The notes under the pieces are model-generated. The model had not been told where the DNA came from and searched no databases. It was given only the letters and a program-made list of their open reading frames with translations. A program made the position numbers and the translations under genes. From assembly GCA_002841945.1 (NCBI GenBank), contig PHBI01000004.1, positions 1-64,000 on the forward strand: a stretch of 64,000 bases of DNA. Reading direction: 5' to 3'. Origin of the DNA: Deltaproteobacteria bacterium HGW-Deltaproteobacteria-14 (lineage in GTDB: Bacteria > Myxococcota_A > UBA9042 > PHBI01). Position 1 is the stretch's first letter. Every line of letters starts with the position of its first letter. Shown piece by piece: positions 61,719 through 64,000 of this stretch.

Positions 61719-62371
61719 GGGGTTGCTCCTGTGTGGGTCTACGGCCACGGCGCGGCCGGCGCGACGAGGGCGACCTCGAGGGGGCTGTGGGGGACGGTGC
61801 GGGAGCGCTGTAGTAGCACGGATTTGACCCAGCTCAACCTACCGCGCGGCCGCGCCCGCTCCGCCGGCCGGCTCGACCGACCTCGGGACGGGTGAAGCGG
61901 CTGATCGCGGACTGAGCCGACCGCGCCGCGTCCGCGCTCGACTTGGGTCGGGTCGGTCGAGACCGACCCGCCTCACGTGGTGGTGGGGCGGCGGTCGGTC
62001 CGGACCGACCACCGCTGGAGGTCGAGCTGGAGATCGGTCGGTCGGGACCGACCCGGGCTGGAGGTCGAGCTGAGAACCGGACGGTCCCGACCGACCCTGC
62101 GTGGAGCTCGGGCTCCAGGCGGGTCGGTCGGGACCGAGGCGTCGTCGCGCGTGCGTGCCGCTCAAACGTCAAATTCCGCCACTTTGTGTTCACTTCCGGG
62201 GCGCCGCTCGCCGGCGCGTCGCGTCGATTGGGGGCGCCGGCGACGCCGGCGCGCCCGTTGCCAACGCCGGAGGCCTGATAGGTGAGCGGGCGAACCTATC
62301 GGGACCTCCGTCCAGCATCTCTAGCGAGACCGACCCAGCGCCGCCCCCCGGGCGTCGGGAGAAAGGGATTC
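61719..62371. other. Long intergenic region carrying the palindrome array
   Basis: These 653 bases contain no convincing gene. They hold the 43-bp palindrome array (61950-62139) and, further right, an 8-bp GCGCCGGC/GCCGGCGC hairpin with a 3-base loop at 62234-62252. The right part (62160-62300) is AT-richer. Confidence 0.5.
61950..62139. repeat. Array of five palindromes with 42-43 bp period
   Basis: The unit is GGTCGGTC, two bases, GACCGACC. Units begin at 61951, 61993, 62036, 62079 and 62122, a spacing of 42, 43, 43 and 43 bases. The second copy is a perfect 18-bp palindrome; copies 1 and 3 have perfect 8-bp arms; copy 4 has one and copy 5 two arm mismatches. The 24-25 base spacers are partly alike (GCTGGAGGTCGAGCTG occurs in two). 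A further GACCGACC arm at 61875-61882 is exactly 86 bases (two periods) left of the first right arm, so the array may have decayed on that side. Regular spacing near four helical turns puts all sites on one face of the DNA. Confidence 0.85.
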
Positions 62372-62509
62372 GTGAGATGCCTGGTTCCTGAATCGACGAG
62401 TCTGGCTTACGTTGTTGGAGGCCTGCTGCTCATCGGCGTGGTCGCGTTGGCCTTCACGCGGCTGATGACGGGCTGCGAGCCCGCCGTCAGGCAGCGTCGT
62501 GCGGGCTGA
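62372..62509 (+). CDS. Possible small single-span membrane protein
   Basis: A GTG at 62372 with AAAGGGA upstream opens a 45-codon frame. The product has one clear transmembrane segment (LAYVVGGLLLIGVVALAF) and a basic tail. There is no recognised family. It ends about 100 bases before the dehydrogenase gene in the same direction. The hydrophobic run and ribosome site are the only support. Confidence 0.4.
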   Translation: MRCLVPESTSLAYVVGGLLLIGVVALAFTRLMTGCEPAVRQRRAG

Positions 62510-62612
62510 CGCGCGACGGTGCGGGCGCTCGTCAGGCAACGCTGGCCGTCATGGAGTCAGACTCGGGCGGTTCGAAGCTGCCATCGACAGTCCCCAACAG
62601 GAGGAAGAGCTC

Positions 62613-63479
62613 ATGACCACGATCAAGAACGTGTCGGTCCTCGGCACCGGCGTGCTCGGTTCGCAGATCGCGTTCCAGACGGCGTTCCATGGCTTCTCGG
62701 TCATCGCGTACGACATCAGCGCGGAGATCATCGAGCAGGCGAAGGCGCGGTTCGCTGGCTTGGCGCAGACCTACATCGACGAGCACGTCGCCGGCGCGGC
62801 CGATGGCGGCTCCGCGGCGGCGCTCGCCAACATCCGCTATTCGTTCGACCTCGGCGAGGCGGTCGAGGACGCCGACCTCGTCATCGAGTCCGTGCCGGAG
62901 AAGCTCGACATCAAGCGCGAGGTCTACACAGCGCTGGCGAAGCTCGCGCCGCCCAGGACGATCTTCGCGACCAACTCGTCGACCCTGCTGCCAAGCGAGA
63001 TGAAGGACTTCACCGGTCGCCCGGAGCGGTTCATCGCGTTGCACTACGCCAACCGCGTCTGGTCGCACAATACGGCGGAGATCATGGGAACGACCGCCAC
63101 CGCCCCGGCGGTCTTCCAGGCGATCGTCGACTTCGCGAAGGCGACGGGCATGATCCCGATCGAGATCAAGAAGGAGAAGGCCGGGTACCTCCTCAACTCG
63201 CTGCTCGTGCCGCTCCTCAGCGCGGCGGGCGATCTCCTCGTCGACGGCGTCGCCGAGCCCGAGATGGTCGACAAGGTGTGGCGCATCGCCACCGGGGCGC
63301 CGCTGGGTCCGTTCCAGATCCTCGATGTCGTCGGCCTCACGACCGCGTACAACATCTTGGCGGCGGACCCGGATCCGAAGCGGCAGGTCTTCGCGAAGCT
63401 GCTCAAGGAGTCCTACATCGACGAGGGCAAGCTCGGCAGGGCGACCGGCGAGGGCTTCTACAGCTATCCTAGAGGGTAG
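62613..63479 (+). CDS. 3-hydroxyacyl-CoA dehydrogenase
   Basis: This 288-residue cytoplasmic enzyme starts at the ATG at 62613 (AGGAGG 8-9 bases upstream). The NAD-binding loop is VLGTGVLGSQIAF, with the acidic Asp of VIAYD two strands on. ESVPEKLDIKREVY, ATNSSTLLPSE and ALHYANRVW (with the catalytic His) follow, then the C-terminal helical domain (KEKAGYLLNSLLVPLLSAAGDLL). It oxidises 3-hydroxyacyl-CoA in beta-oxidation or butyrate-type metabolism. The usual PxxxPG loop is altered, as in the shorter single-function branch. It is convergent with the DUF89 gene. Confidence 0.9.
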   Translation: MTTIKNVSVLGTGVLGSQIAFQTAFHGFSVIAYDISAEIIEQAKARFAGLAQTYIDEHVAGAADGGSAAALANIRYSFDLGEAVEDADLVIESVPEKLDIKREVYTALAKLAPPRTIFATNSSTLLPSEMKDFTGRPERFIALHYANRVWSHNTAEIMGTTATAPAVFQAIVDFAKATGMIPIEIKKEKAGYLLNSLLVPLLSAAGDLLVDGVAEPEMVDKVWRIATGAPLGPFQILDVVGLTTAYNILAADPDPKRQVFAKLLKESYIDEGKLGRATGEGFYSYPRG

Positions 63480-63528
63480 CGGTCGTCGCGTTCGATTCTC
63501 GGGGCGTCGCGGCGGGCCGAGGTGGACC

Positions 63529-64000
63529 TCATGGAACCTCCCTCCAGCCTGTGGACCTCAGCTCGGTGGGCGCGAGCAGGGCGAGGGTGCCCACGGGCAA
63601 CCCGACCTGATGGCCCACGACCGGGCACTTCACCTTGAACCAGAAGGCGATGTCCCTTCCGGCGCCGCTGAGCGACTCGAAGTTGCCCTGGCCCTTGGCG
63701 ATGACGAGATCCGCGCGGTCAAAACGCTCCCGAAAGTCGCTGCTGCAGTCGTCGAGGATGGTCCCGGGCGCGTCGGAGCCGTTGTCGATCACGCGGACGA
63801 GCTCGAGCATCCCGACGTCCTTGGCGTCGGCGAGCGTGGCGTCGTTGAGGACCGGAGCCCCGCGAACCGCGACGGTCACTCGCTCGGCGCCGAGCGCCTC
63901 GACGACCAGGCGGTCGACCGCGATCTCCCCGGCGTTGTCGGCGAGGTAGAGGATGTCCTTCGCCTCGGCCGCCGCCGCGAGGAACCCCTCCCAGTCGCCG
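63529..64000 (-). CDS. DUF89/ARMT1-like protein, C-terminal part (runs off window)
   Basis: About 156 C-terminal codons are inside the window; the start is beyond 64000. The family is read from ILYLADNAGEIAVDRL, VAVRGAPVLNDATLADA, VIDNGSDAPGTILDD and LVIAKGQGNFESL, the metal and phosphosugar-binding loops of DUF89 damage-control phosphatases. These hydrolyse phosphorylated metabolites by-products in a metal-dependent way; the substrate here is not known. All loops visible are intact. It is convergent with the dehydrogenase gene (49-base gap). Confidence 0.85.
   Translation of the reverse strand, partial: GDWEGFLAAAAEAKDILYLADNAGEIAVDRLVVEALGAERVTVAVRGAPVLNDATLADAKDVGMLELVRVIDNGSDAPGTILDDCSSDFRERFDRADLVIAKGQGNFESLSGAGRDIAFWFKVKCPVVGHQVGLPVGTLALLAPTELRSTGWREVP

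Noticed and set aside
61950-62139. CRISPR array
   Set aside because: The repeats are 18-bp palindromes with imperfect copies and only 24-25 base spacers that resemble each other. No cas genes are present. This is a phased palindrome array, not CRISPR.

Overview
The window is about 70% GC, almost fully coding, rich in GTG/TTG starts and in secreted lipoproteins. It carries multihaem cytochromes, RCC1, fibrinogen-like and YXWGXW proteins, sigma-54-like promoters and contact-dependent toxin genes. This gene content and base composition suggest a Myxococcota/Deltaproteobacteria-type Gram-negative chromosome. No rRNA, tRNA, insertion sequence, phage or CRISPR array was recognised.

Layout. 1-3.2 kb: a partial lipoprotein, a YXWGXW-repeat exported protein behind a near-consensus sigma-54 site, and msrPQ (periplasmic methionine-sulfoxide repair). 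3.8-16.9 kb: one 11-gene, largely overlapping operon with five multihaem c-type cytochromes (40 CXXCH plus three CX3CH/CX4CH sites), two NHL-repeat lipoproteins, a large outer-membrane barrel, a Skp-like chaperone, a thioredoxin-fold/TPR protein and a lipoprotein with a barrel-like C-terminus. It looks like a trans-envelope electron-transfer system and ends in a 15-bp-stem terminator. 17-28.8 kb: a 1864-residue RCC1 protein (four blocks of exactly seven blades) and two paralogous fibrinogen-domain lipoproteins. The RCC1 gene and the first fibrinogen-domain gene share an upstream motif.

29.2-30.9 kb: a thioredoxin-like lipoprotein is followed by an outer-membrane barrel gene whose frame is crossed by two in-frame TGA codons three codons apart. 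They lie directly after the signal peptide and just ahead of a 7-bp hairpin with a GGUC loop. This is best read as an unannotated UxxU selenoprotein with a bacterial SECIS element, and it is the most exciting object here.

31.0-42.7 kb: a saccharide-use locus transcribed leftward, with a ROK regulator, three exported GH3 lipoproteins (the middle one lacking its catalytic residues), a porin and a sugar-porter MFS. 43-45 kb: a decaying island with an ACP gene, an internally deleted fatty-acyl-AMP ligase and a second gene remnant. 45.7-55.4 kb: two candidate weapon genes, each coupled by a GTGA overlap to a lipoprotein gene: a DUF4157/calpain-like protease with a beta-helix lipoprotein, and a Tae4-type amidase with a WG-repeat lipoprotein. 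Housekeeping genes lie between them. 55.7-64 kb: a GH5-like lipoprotein, topoisomerase I without zinc fingers, a DUF1697 protein, a Cys-rich lipoprotein, an intergenic array of five palindromes at 42-43 bp spacing, a 3-hydroxyacyl-CoA dehydrogenase and a partial DUF89 protein.
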